64,000 bases of DNA, from the NCBI RefSeq assembly GCF_000023105.1, contig NC_012669.1:3969025-4033024 (forward strand), read 5' to 3'. The DNA is from Beutenbergia cavernae DSM 12333. Its GTDB lineage: Bacteria; Actinomycetota; Actinomycetes; Actinomycetales; Beutenbergiaceae. A program made the position numbers and the translations under genes. Of the stretch, positions 1 to 8,281 are shown piece after piece (within the stretch, counting starts at the first letter, position 1; the number at the start of each line of letters is the position of its first letter). A model generated the notes under the pieces. That model searched no databases. It saw only the letters and a program-made list of their open reading frames with translations, and was not told where the DNA came from.

Positions 1-936
1 GCGCTCACCGGCGCGCTCGACCCCACGCCCGACATCATCGACTCCAGCACCTTCTTCCCCGGCGGCTGGGACTCCACGGTGGTCGGCGGCACGTCCTACG
101 GCGTCCCGTGGTACGTCGAGACACGCGTCCTGTACTACCGCTCCGACCTCGCCGAGCGGGCCGGCGTCGAGGCTCCGACGGACTGGGAGGGGCTCACCGA
201 GTTCGCCACGGCGATCCAGGACGGCGGCGCGGAGTGGGGCATCAACCTGCAGCCCGGCCAGACCGGTGCGTGGCAGACGTTCATGCCGTTCGCGTGGCAG
301 GCCGGCGCCGAGATCACGAACGACGACGAGACGGAGTTCACGTTCGACTCCCCGGAGTTCGTCGCGGCCCTGGAGAAGTACCAGTCCTTCTTCACTGACG
401 GCCTCGCGCCGACCGACCTGCCCGAGGGTTCGCTCGAGCCTGGGTTCGTCGACGGCACGATCGGCTCGTTCGTGTCCGGCCCGTGGCACGTCGGCATCCT
501 CCGCGACACCGGCGGCGAGGAGTTCGTGACGAACGACCTGGCGCTGACGCCGCTGCCCGCGGACGCCCAGCCCGCGTCGTTCATCGGCGGGTCGAACCTC
601 TCGGTCTTCGAGTCCTCCGAGAACCGCGACGCGGCCTGGAAGTTCGTCCAGTGGCTGAGCGAGCCCGAGACGCAGGTCGCGTGGTACGAGACGGTGAACG
701 ACCTGCCGTCCGTGCAGAGCGCGTGGGACGACCCGGCGATCGCCGACGACCCGTTCCTCGGCGTCTTCGGCGACCAGCTCGACTCGGCCCAGGCCCCGCC
801 GGCCGTCCCGACCTGGGAGCAGATCACGTCCGTGATCGACACCGAGCTCGAGAAGCTGTGCAAGACGGGCGCCGACCCGCAGGAGGTCGCGACGGCGATC
901 CAGACGCAGGCGAGCGCCATCGGGACGGGGCTGTAA
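1..936 (+). CDS. ABC importer sugar-binding protein, 3' part
   Basis: C-terminal 311 residues of an extracellular solute-binding protein of the carbohydrate (CUT1) type; the reading frame is open from the first base, so the start and signal peptide lie upstream of the window. Visible family features are the YGVPWYVETRVLYYR stretch (the hinge strand where these proteins report a model sugar site), the GSFVSGPWHVG segment and a C-terminal helix bundle. It would bind the oligosaccharide outside the membrane and hand it to the two permeases that follow. The permease start lies 2 nt past the stop codon, so they are co-transcribed. The downstream GH144/GH94/GH3 genes suggest the ligand is a beta-1,2-gluco-oligosaccharide; this is inference from context. 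Confidence 0.9.
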   Translation, partial: ALTGALDPTPDIIDSSTFFPGGWDSTVVGGTSYGVPWYVETRVLYYRSDLAERAGVEAPTDWEGLTEFATAIQDGGAEWGINLQPGQTGAWQTFMPFAWQAGAEITNDDETEFTFDSPEFVAALEKYQSFFTDGLAPTDLPEGSLEPGFVDGTIGSFVSGPWHVGILRDTGGEEFVTNDLALTPLPADAQPASFIGGSNLSVFESSENRDAAWKFVQWLSEPETQVAWYETVNDLPSVQSAWDDPAIADDPFLGVFGDQLDSAQAPPAVPTWEQITSVIDTELEKLCKTGADPQEVATAIQTQASAIGTGL

Positions 937-938
937 GC

Positions 939-2000
939 GTGTCCTCCCGGACCGAGGCCGGCCCCGGCGCGGCTGCGCCGGGGCCCGGCCCCTCGCCCGA
1001 GACCTCCCCGCGCATCGGCCCGGGGCGGGACATCGCCGTCCGCGCGCACTCCCCGCTGTACCGGCGGCGCACCCGGATCGCGTGGGGGTTCGCGATCCCG
1101 TTCATGGTGCTCTTCCTCGCGTTCACGCTCGGGCCGGTGCTCATGTCGCTCGGGATGTCCGTCACGGACATCCGCAGCGCCGACCTGCGCAACCCGTTCG
1201 ACGTCAACTTCGTCGGGCTCGACAACTTCGCCGCGGTGTTCGCCGACGAGATCTTCCGCAAGGCGGCGCTGAACACCGCGTACTTCGTGCTCGTCGGGAT
1301 CCCCCTGACGATCGCACTGTCGCTCGCGATCGCCGTCCTCCTCAACATCGGGATCACGCGCCTCAAGGCGTTCTTCCGCATCGGCTACTACATGCCGGTC
1401 GTGACGAGCATCGTGGCCGTCGCCGTCGTCTGGCGGTTCCTGCTGCAGCCGGACAACGGCCTCATCAACGAGGTCCTCGGCTGGTTCGGTATCGACGGTC
1501 CGAACTGGCTCGCTAGCACCACCTGGGCGATGCCCGCCCTCATCGCCATGGCGACCTGGCGGTCGATCGGGACGCTCATCATCATCTTCCTGGCCGGGCT
1601 ACAGGCGGTCGACCCGGCGCAGCACGAGGCGGCAGCGCTCGACGGCGCCGGCGGCTGGCAGCGATTCCGGTTCGTGACGCTTCCCGCGGTCCGCCCGACG
1701 CTGCTGTTCGCCGCCGTCATCACCGGCATCGGCTACCTGCAGTTCTTCGAGGAGCCCTTCGTCATGACGCAGGGTGGCCCGCTCAACAGCACGATCTCCG
1801 TGGCCTACTACATCTACAACCAGTTCGGGTTCGGCAACTACGGCTTCGCGGCCGCGATGAGCTACGTCCTGTTCGTCGCGATCATCATCCTCACGCTGGT
1901 GCAGTTCCGGGCGCTCGGGGACCGTGACGAGACGAAGAGGCGCCGACGCCGCAAGCCGGCGCGCGCCGTCGTGCCCGCCACCCCAGGAGGTACGCGATGA
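939..2000 (+). CDS. Sugar ABC transporter permease (MalF type)
   Basis: Inner-membrane permease of 353 residues, GTG start 2 nt after the binding-protein stop; this start gives a cytoplasmic basic, Pro/Gly/Ala-rich tail of about 45 residues before the first membrane segment. Six hydrophobic spans follow. The cytoplasmic EAA loop that contacts the ATPase is seen as EAAALDGAGGWQRFRFVTLP. The C-terminus ends in a basic run (RRRRRK). It pairs with the next gene as a heterodimeric channel. No ATP-binding subunit is encoded nearby, so a shared MsiK-like ATPase elsewhere is likely (established for actinobacterial CUT1 importers). Confidence 0.93.
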   Translation: MSSRTEAGPGAAAPGPGPSPETSPRIGPGRDIAVRAHSPLYRRRTRIAWGFAIPFMVLFLAFTLGPVLMSLGMSVTDIRSADLRNPFDVNFVGLDNFAAVFADEIFRKAALNTAYFVLVGIPLTIALSLAIAVLLNIGITRLKAFFRIGYYMPVVTSIVAVAVVWRFLLQPDNGLINEVLGWFGIDGPNWLASTTWAMPALIAMATWRSIGTLIIIFLAGLQAVDPAQHEAAALDGAGGWQRFRFVTLPAVRPTLLFAAVITGIGYLQFFEEPFVMTQGGPLNSTISVAYYIYNQFGFGNYGFAAAMSYVLFVAIIILTLVQFRALGDRDETKRRRRRKPARAVVPATPGGTR

Positions 2001-2869
2001 GCGCGTCGGCAGCCGCCGCACCGACCACACGGCGCGGGGAGCGCCGCATCGGCGAGGCGAACCCGCGCTGGTGGGCCTACACGATCCTCGGGGTCGGCCT
2101 GGTCGTGGTCATGGCGCCGTTCGTGTGGATGCTGCTCGGGTCGGTGAAGTCCGAGGGCGAGCTGCGTCAGGTGCCGCCGACCTGGTGGCCCGAGCAGATC
2201 ACGTTCGACAACTTCCGCGAGCTGTTCGCGCGGCTCGACTTCCCGCAGTACTTCACGAACTCGATCGTCGTCGCGGTGGCGGTGACGCTCGGGAACCTCG
2301 TGTTCTGCTCGATGCTCGGCTACGCACTGGCGAAGATGGAGTTCGCGGGAAGGAACCTGCTCTTCAAGCTCGTGCTCGGGATGCTCATGATCCCCGGCAT
2401 GGTGACGCTGGTCCCGATGTTCGTGCTCGTCTCGAACATGGGCCTGGTCAACACGTACTGGGGGCTGATCCTGCCGTTCCTGGCAGGGCCGTTCGGCGTG
2501 TTCCTCATGCGTCAGTTCATCGGCGGCCTTCCGGACGAGCTCATGGACGCCGCCCGCGTCGACGGCGCGAGCGAGGTGCGGATCTTCGCGCGCATCATCA
2601 TGCCGCTGTGCAAGCCGGCGCTCGCGACGCTCGCGATCCTCACGTTCCTCGGTTCGTGGAACAACTTCCTGTGGCCGCTGGTCGTCGCGACGACCGAGGA
2701 CAAGTACACGCTGCCCGTCGCTCTGGCGCTCGTGAGCGTGGGCCAGAACCAGACCCGGTACGGCCTGCTGCTCGCCGGCGCCGTCGTCGTGGTGGTCCCC
2801 GTGCTCATCGTCTACTTCTTCCTCCAGCGCCACTTCGTCCAGGGCATCGCCGTCACCGGCATCAAGTGA
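1997..2869 (+). CDS. Sugar ABC transporter permease (MalG type)
   Basis: Second permease of the same importer, 290 residues, starting with ATG inside the stop codon of the previous gene (ATGA overlap), which indicates translational coupling. Six membrane spans are visible, starting near residue 30. The EAA loop reads DAARVDGASEVRIFARIIMPL. The C-terminus QRHFVQGIAVTGIK has the GIxxGAxK-like ending typical of MalG-type subunits (here TGIK). It forms the transmembrane pore with the 939-2000 product. The gap of 121 nt to the next gene is the first break in this gene string. Confidence 0.93.
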   Translation: MSASAAAAPTTRRGERRIGEANPRWWAYTILGVGLVVVMAPFVWMLLGSVKSEGELRQVPPTWWPEQITFDNFRELFARLDFPQYFTNSIVVAVAVTLGNLVFCSMLGYALAKMEFAGRNLLFKLVLGMLMIPGMVTLVPMFVLVSNMGLVNTYWGLILPFLAGPFGVFLMRQFIGGLPDELMDAARVDGASEVRIFARIIMPLCKPALATLAILTFLGSWNNFLWPLVVATTEDKYTLPVALALVSVGQNQTRYGLLLAGAVVVVVPVLIVYFFLQRHFVQGIAVTGIK

Positions 2870-2990
2870 TGCTGCCTCGCCCGTGGCCTCCCGGGAGGTG
2901 AACGTCGCCCACCCAGCCCGCTCCCGCCGTCGTCGACGGCCGACCGGCCGACGCACGGCACTGCTCGCAGCACACGAAAGGGACTCGACG

Positions 2991-4601
2991 ATGAGACACC
3001 GATGGTTGACCGCGTCCGGCGCGGCACTGGTCGCGGGCGCGATGGCGTTCGCGGCACCGGCGGTCGCGGCACCGGCCGCACCCGAACCGCAGGGGGGCGG
3101 CGGAGGCGGGGGCGGTGACGACGGCCTCGACCGTCGTGACCGGCGCGAGCTCATGCGCTGGGCGAACGACACGTGGGCGTCGTTCGTCGCCATGACCGAC
3201 GAGGAGACGGGGCTGCCGGCCGACAACATCGAGGGTGACCTCGACACCGGCACCCGGTCCGGCTACACGTCGCCGACGAACATCGGCGGCTACCTCTGGA
3301 GCACGGTCGTGGCCGACGAGCTCGACATCATCTCCCACGGCGAGGCGCTGCGCCGGATGCGGCAGACGCTCCGCACGCTGAACGAAATGGAGAGGCACGA
3401 GCCGAGCGGCTTCTTCTACAACTGGTACGACGAGGCCACGGGCGAGAAGCTCACCGCGTTCCCGAACGGCGAGACCATCTACCCGTTCCTGTCGAGCGTC
3501 GACAACGGCTGGCTCACGGCCGCCCTGATGGTGGTGCGGAACGAAGAGCCCTCGCTGCGGCGGGCGGCGGACCGGCTGCTCGACGACCAGGACTACGGAT
3601 GGTTCTACGACCCGACGTTCCGCGGTCCCGACCGGCCCGGCCTGCTCTTCGGCGGGATCTTCGTCGACACGCCTCCCGACACGCAGTGCGCCAACCTCGG
3701 GCCGGCGCCCGGTGCGAACGGCGGCGAGGGGTCCGAGGAGGAGGTCTGGCTGACGTGCCACCACTACGACCTGCTGAACTCCGAGCCGCGGATCGCCAGC
3801 TACATCGGCATCTCCCGCGGTGAGATCCCGCGCGAGCATTACTTCGCCGGCTACCGGACGTTCCCGGCCACGTGCGACTGGGACTGGGCCGAGCAGCAGC
3901 CGAGCGGCTTCGACGCCGAGCACCTCGGCCAGCCCGTGTTCGAAGGCTCCTACACGTACCGCGGCATGCAGATCGTGCCGACCTGGGGCGGGTCCATGTT
4001 CGAGGAGCTCATGCCCGACCTGTTCGTCCCCGAGGCGGACTGGGCACCGAACAGCTGGGGCGTCAACCACCCGCTCGCCGTCCGGGCGCACATCGAGCAC
4101 GGCCTCGAGGAGACCGGGTACGGCTACTGGGGCTTCTCCCCCGCCTCGCACCCGTTCGGCGGCTACTCCGAGTGGGGCGTCGACGCGATCGGGATGCAGA
4201 ACGAGGGGTACCCCTCGGACGTCGAACGCACCAACTGGGACGGCGGCTTCGGAGACTGCCGCCCGGCCGCGAACCCCGATCCGGACTGGGGCGACGGCGT
4301 CGTGACGCCGCACGCCGCCTTCCTCGCGCTGCCGTACGCGCCGCAGGAGACGATGTCCAACCTCCGCGGCATCGAGGACGAGCTCGAGGCCTACGGCCCC
4401 GGCGGGTTCTACGACGCCGTGGCCGTCCACTCGGGACAGTCGGCGGAGCGCTACCTGTCCCTCGACCAGGGCATGATCATGGGTGCGCTCGGCAACGTGC
4501 TGGGTGACGGCGTCCTGCACGACGCGTTCACCCGCGGCGACGTCCGCGAGCACATCCGCCCGCTCCTCGCACTCGAGACGTTCTCGGCCGGCGAGGGCTG
4601 A
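2991..4601 (+). CDS. Secreted GH144-type glucanase (glycoamylase/DUF family)
   Basis: Predicted secreted protein of 536 residues. The ATG at 2991 follows a GAAAGG ribosome site and gives a clear Sec signal peptide (MRHRW basic start, Ala-rich core, likely cut after AVA near residue 26). A Gly-rich linker (about residues 35-42) precedes a single alpha/alpha barrel domain with GSYTYRGMQIVPTWGGSMFE, SWGVNHPLAVRAHIEHG and GYGYWGFSPASHP, hallmarks of the glycoamylase Pfam family whose characterised members are GH144 endo-beta-1,2-glucanases. Its place between an oligosaccharide importer and a GH94/GH3 pair fits an extracellular enzyme that cuts beta-1,2-glucan into importable pieces. Substrate is inferred from family and context; annotation as a glucoamylase would be misleading. 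Confidence 0.75.
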   Translation: MRHRWLTASGAALVAGAMAFAAPAVAAPAAPEPQGGGGGGGGDDGLDRRDRRELMRWANDTWASFVAMTDEETGLPADNIEGDLDTGTRSGYTSPTNIGGYLWSTVVADELDIISHGEALRRMRQTLRTLNEMERHEPSGFFYNWYDEATGEKLTAFPNGETIYPFLSSVDNGWLTAALMVVRNEEPSLRRAADRLLDDQDYGWFYDPTFRGPDRPGLLFGGIFVDTPPDTQCANLGPAPGANGGEGSEEEVWLTCHHYDLLNSEPRIASYIGISRGEIPREHYFAGYRTFPATCDWDWAEQQPSGFDAEHLGQPVFEGSYTYRGMQIVPTWGGSMFEELMPDLFVPEADWAPNSWGVNHPLAVRAHIEHGLEETGYGYWGFSPASHPFGGYSEWGVDAIGMQNEGYPSDVERTNWDGGFGDCRPAANPDPDWGDGVVTPHAAFLALPYAPQETMSNLRGIEDELEAYGPGGFYDAVAVHSGQSAERYLSLDQGMIMGALGNVLGDGVLHDAFTRGDVREHIRPLLALETFSAGEG

Positions 4602-4693
4602 CACCGCCGTCCGTCCCGGGCCGCGGCATGCCCGCCGCGGCCCGGGACGGAGCGGTCGACACACCGACATCACAACGAGCAGGAGACCCACGC

Positions 4694-7600
4694 GTGACGA
4701 ACCCCCCACCCCCGTGGACGCTCGACGGGGGCCGGCTGCGCGCCGTCGTCGCCGACGGCGGGGCCATCGCCCGGCTCGCCACCGACGACCTGGAGCTCGT
4801 GCAGCACGCGGGCTCCGCGCTCGAGCCGGGTCTGCTGGGGCTGTGGGTCCGGGACGCGCGGCACGGGCTGCACCCGCTGCTCGGGCCCGGCAGCGGGTCA
4901 CGCGTGGCTGTGAGCGGGGCCGGGTCTCAGGCGCCGGCCGCGGAGGCGCAGGAATCCTCTCGCGGTGGCGCCGAGAACCTCTCGCGGATGGAGGCGGCCG
5001 GCGAGTGGGACGACGGCGGGCTCGCGTGGCGCGTGCGGTTCTCGCTGGTCCCCGGGGAGCTCGCGTGGGCGTGGGACGTCGAGCTCTGGCCCACGGACGG
5101 TGAGCCGCACGACGTCGACGTGGTGCACGCGCACGACGTGGCCCTCGCCCCGGCCGGGATGCTGCGCGCCAACGAGCTGTACGTCAGCCAGTACCTCGAC
5201 GTCACGCCGCTCGAGCACCCGACGCACGGCTGGGCGCTCGCCGTCCGGCAGAACCTGCCCGTGCCGGGCGGGCACCCGTGGCTCGTGCTCGCGTGCACGG
5301 ACCGCGCGGCCGCCTACGCCACCGACGCGATCGACGTGCACGGCCTGGCCGCGCGGGCAGCCGAGCCGCCGCCGCTGGCGGGTGGGCTCCCGTCGCGTCG
5401 GCGGCAGCACGAGCACACGCTCGCTGCCCTGCAGACGCAGCAGCACCGGCTCGACCCCGACGGCGCCTGGCGCGTCTCGTTCGCCGCGCTGCTGCGCACG
5501 GACCACCCGGCCGCGACCGGCGAGGCCGACCTGGCCGCCGTCGAGGAGGCGATCGCCCTGGCGCGCGGCGTGCGCGGAGCGGCAGGCGAGGCGCCGACCG
5601 CGCCTCCGCGCCCCGCCGTCGCGAGCGTCTACGCGCCCGCCCGCGTCGTGCCCGTGCGTGACCTGCGGACGGCGGAGGTCGCCGAGCGGTGGGGCGTGCC
5701 GGAGCGCGGCGTCGAGACCGCCGACGACGGCGCGCTGCTGGCGTTCGCGCCCGACGCCGAGCGGCACGTGGTGCTCGGCGCGAAGGAGCGCGCGGTCCTG
5801 CGGCCGCACGGCACGATCCTGCGCGGCGGCCACGGGCTCGCCCCCGACCCCGGCACCGTGGCCGTGACCGCGTGGATGACCGGCTCCCCCCTGTCGTACC
5901 TCACGCGCGGGCACGCGAGCTCCGCGCGCGCTCTCACGACCGTGCGCGGCTACCTCGGGCTCCATCGGGCGTACGGCGTGCGGGTGCTCGTCGAGGACGT
6001 CACCGACGGCGGCTGGCACCTGCTGGACGTCGCGTCGGCCTTCGAGATGACGCCCGACGGCGCACGCTGGGTCTACGTCACCGACGGCGTGACGATCGAG
6101 CTGGCGACGTCCCTCACGTCCGACGGCGCCGTCCTCGACGTCACGAGCTCGGTGCCGCGGCGCTTCCTCCTCGCGTGCCACCTCGCGACGTCGGGTACGG
6201 ACAACGCCCCGGCGCCGGGCGAGCTGGAGACTCGCGTCACGCCCGACGGCGCGAGCGTGGTGTTCGGCCCGGCGACCCCGCTCGGGTCCGTGGCCCCCGG
6301 AGCGAGACTCACGCTGGTCGCCACGGAGAACCCTCAGGCTCCGAGCTCCTCTCGGGAAGCCTCGGACAACGTCTCGGGAACGGTAGGGGCGGGCGACGAC
6401 GGCACGCTGTTCGACGACGGCGCCTCCCGCGGTCTCCCGGTCGTCACGTTCGCGAGCGGCCCGACGACGTCCCTGCGGCTCGACGCCCGCCTCCACACCT
6501 CGCGAGAGGTTCGTGACCCCTCCGCGAGAGGTTCGTGGCCCGACGAGGAGACGCTCGTGGCGGCGGAGCGAGGCGCAGAGGCAGGTTCCTCGAGCGCGGA
6601 CGCCCCACCGGCCCCGGAACCCGAGCCCGCCGCCGTCGTCCTCCCCTCTCTCGCGCTGCCCTCCACGGCGGACGCCGCCGCCGCGGCGGACGTCGACGCC
6701 GTCGCGCTGGCCGTCCCGTGGCTCGTGCGCGACGCACTCGTGCACTACCTGGCCCCCCGCGGCCTCGAGCAGTACACCGGCGGCGCGTGGGGCACCCGTG
6801 ACGTGTCCCAGGGACCGGTCGAGCTGCTGCTCGCGCTGGACCGCCCTGACGACGTCCGCGCGCTGCTGCGCCGTGTGTTCGCCGCGCAGAACGCCGACGG
6901 CTCGTGGCCTCAGGCGTTCGGCTTCCTCCCCGGCGACGAGGACTTCCGGCACGAGCCGCCCCACGGGGACGTCGTGTTCTGGCCGGTCCTCGCGCTCGGC
7001 CGCCACCTGGTGACGACCGGCGACGCCGGCGTGCTCGACGACGTCGTCGGCTACCACGCCGGCGCGCGGGCGGAGGAGTCGGTGCTCGAGCACGCGCTGC
7101 GCGCGCTCGACGCCGCACGGGCCGCGACGCTCCCCGGCACCCACCTCGCGGCGTACGGCCACGGCGACTGGAACGACTCGCTCCAGCCCGCCGAGCCCGG
7201 GATGACCTCGACGCTGACGAGCTCGTGGACGGTGACGCTGCACCACCACGCGCTGCAGATGCTCACCGAGGGGCTCGCGGGCGCGGGCGTCCACGAGGAG
7301 CTGGCCGACTCGCTCCGTGCGGAGGCGGCCGCCGTCGCCGCCGACGCCCGGCGCCACCTCCTCGTGGACGGAGAGCTGGCGGGGTACGCGCAGCTCGCCC
7401 CGCCGGAGCCCGCCGGTGACGACGGTGCGGCGGCCACGCCGGCGCACGTCACCCGCCTGCTCGTGCACCCGCGCGACGACGAGACCGGTCTGACGCACAG
7501 CGCCCTGCCGATGATCCACGCGATCGCCGAGGACTTCTTCACACCGGACGAGGCCTGCCACCACGTGCAGATCCTCCGCGAGCACCTGCTGGGCACCGAC

Positions 7601-8281
7601 GGCATGCGCCTGTTCGACCGCCCGGCGCAGTACTCCGGCGGCCCGATGGTGCACTTCCAGCGGGCGGAGAGCGCGACGTTCGTCGGGCGCGAGATCGGCC
7701 TCATGTACGTGCACGCGCACCTGCGGTGGTGCGAGGCGCTCGCCCGGCTGGGCGACGCCGACGGCCTCTGGCTCGCGCTGCGGCAGGTGCTCGGCGGTGC
7801 GGTCGCCGGCGCCGTCCCGGGCGCCCGGCCCCGCCAGACGAACACCTACTTCTCCAGCTCGGACGCCGCCGTCGCCGACCGCCCCGAGTTCGCCGCGCGG
7901 TACGGCCAGGTCCGCTCCGGCGAGGTGGCCGTCGAGGGCGGGTGGCGGATCTACTCCTCCGGCCCGGGGATCACGGTGCGCATCCTGGCCGAGGTGCTGC
8001 TCGGGATCCGTCGGCGCGGGGCGTGGATCGAGGTCGACCCGGTCCTTCCGCCCGAGCTCGACGGCCTGGAGGCGCGCGTCCCGTTGCTGGGCGGCGAGCT
8101 GGCCGTGACCTACCGCGTCGGCACCCGCGGCGCCGGCCCTTCGGAGATCCGCCTCGGCGGCCGGACGATCGAGTTCGAGCGGCTCGCGAACCCGTACCGT
8201 GAGGGCGGCGCCCGGGTGGACCTCGAGCCGCTCCGGGACGCCGTGACCACCCACGAGACCCTGGAGATCGTGCTGCCGTGA
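4694..8281 (+). CDS. GH94 phosphorylase, probable 1,2-beta-oligoglucan phosphorylase
   Basis: Cytoplasmic protein of 1195 residues without signal peptide. GTG at 4694 is chosen because AGGAG lies 8 nt upstream; an in-frame ATG at 4628 has no such site. The catalytic (alpha/alpha)6 domain holds GHGDWNDSLQP, with Asp828 of the WND motif aligning to the GH94 general acid, followed by LTSSWTVTLHHH, which resembles sophorooligosaccharide phosphorylases more than cellobiose phosphorylases. Predicted reaction: phosphorolysis of beta-1,2-glucooligosaccharides to glucose 1-phosphate. It is roughly 100 residues longer than the Listeria enzyme as I recall it. Three stretches (residues 87-98, 548-563, 603-616) are encoded by copies of a 22-nt repeat found elsewhere in the window. 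The stop overlaps the next start (GTGA). Confidence 0.8.
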   Translation: MTNPPPPWTLDGGRLRAVVADGGAIARLATDDLELVQHAGSALEPGLLGLWVRDARHGLHPLLGPGSGSRVAVSGAGSQAPAAEAQESSRGGAENLSRMEAAGEWDDGGLAWRVRFSLVPGELAWAWDVELWPTDGEPHDVDVVHAHDVALAPAGMLRANELYVSQYLDVTPLEHPTHGWALAVRQNLPVPGGHPWLVLACTDRAAAYATDAIDVHGLAARAAEPPPLAGGLPSRRRQHEHTLAALQTQQHRLDPDGAWRVSFAALLRTDHPAATGEADLAAVEEAIALARGVRGAAGEAPTAPPRPAVASVYAPARVVPVRDLRTAEVAERWGVPERGVETADDGALLAFAPDAERHVVLGAKERAVLRPHGTILRGGHGLAPDPGTVAVTAWMTGSPLSYLTRGHASSARALTTVRGYLGLHRAYGVRVLVEDVTDGGWHLLDVASAFEMTPDGARWVYVTDGVTIELATSLTSDGAVLDVTSSVPRRFLLACHLATSGTDNAPAPGELETRVTPDGASVVFGPATPLGSVAPGARLTLVATENPQAPSSSREASDNVSGTVGAGDDGTLFDDGASRGLPVVTFASGPTTSLRLDARLHTSREVRDPSARGSWPDEETLVAAERGAEAGSSSADAPPAPEPEPAAVVLPSLALPSTADAAAAADVDAVALAVPWLVRDALVHYLAPRGLEQYTGGAWGTRDVSQGPVELLLALDRPDDVRALLRRVFAAQNADGSWPQAFGFLPGDEDFRHEPPHGDVVFWPVLALGRHLVTTGDAGVLDDVVGYHAGARAEESVLEHALRALDAARAATLPGTHLAAYGHGDWNDSLQPAEPGMTSTLTSSWTVTLHHHALQMLTEGLAGAGVHEELADSLRAEAAAVAADARRHLLVDGELAGYAQLAPPEPAGDDGAAATPAHVTRLLVHPRDDETGLTHSALPMIHAIAEDFFTPDEACHHVQILREHLLGTDGMRLFDRPAQYSGGPMVHFQRAESATFVGREIGLMYVHAHLRWCEALARLGDADGLWLALRQVLGGAVAGAVPGARPRQTNTYFSSSDAAVADRPEFAARYGQVRSGEVAVEGGWRIYSSGPGITVRILAEVLLGIRRRGAWIEVDPVLPPELDGLEARVPLLGGELAVTYRVGTRGAGPSEIRLGGRTIEFERLANPYREGGARVDLEPLRDAVTTHETLEIVLP
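4953..4987 (-). repeat. 22-nt hairpin repeat copy inside GH94 gene (site 1)
   Basis: On the minus strand one full 22-nt unit (4966-4987) begins CCGCGAGAGGTTCTCGGC, and a 13-nt partial unit (4953-4965) repeats CCGCGAGAGGATT. The same unit occurs in tandem at 34209-34296. It lies near codons 87-98 of the GH94 gene and is translated in frame as a Ser/Arg/Gly-rich stretch. Confidence 0.7.
6337..6380 (-). repeat. 22-nt hairpin repeat copies inside GH94 gene (site 2)
   Basis: Two adjacent 22-nt units (6337-6358 and 6359-6380) read on the minus strand, each opening with TTCCCGAGA. The unit at 6337-6358 contains the self-complementary core CCGAGAGGAGCTCGG. They code for low-complexity Ser-rich residues 548-563 between the beta-sandwich part and the catalytic barrel. 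Confidence 0.65.
6501..6540 (+). repeat. 22-nt hairpin repeat copies inside GH94 gene (site 3)
   Basis: One 22-nt unit and 18 nt of a second on the plus strand; both start CGCGAGAGGTTCGTG and are spaced exactly 22 nt apart. They encode residues 603-616 (REVRDPSARGSW), next to a Pro/Glu/Ala-rich linker. Same family as the copies at 34209-34296 and 4953-4987. Confidence 0.65.

Noticed and set aside
4628..4693. Upstream ATG start for the GH94 gene
   Set aside because: No ribosome site; AGGAG is correctly placed before the GTG at 4694.
4898..8254. Long open frame on the minus strand opposite the GH94 gene
   Set aside because: Shadow of a GC-rich gene; arginine-rich, without domains.
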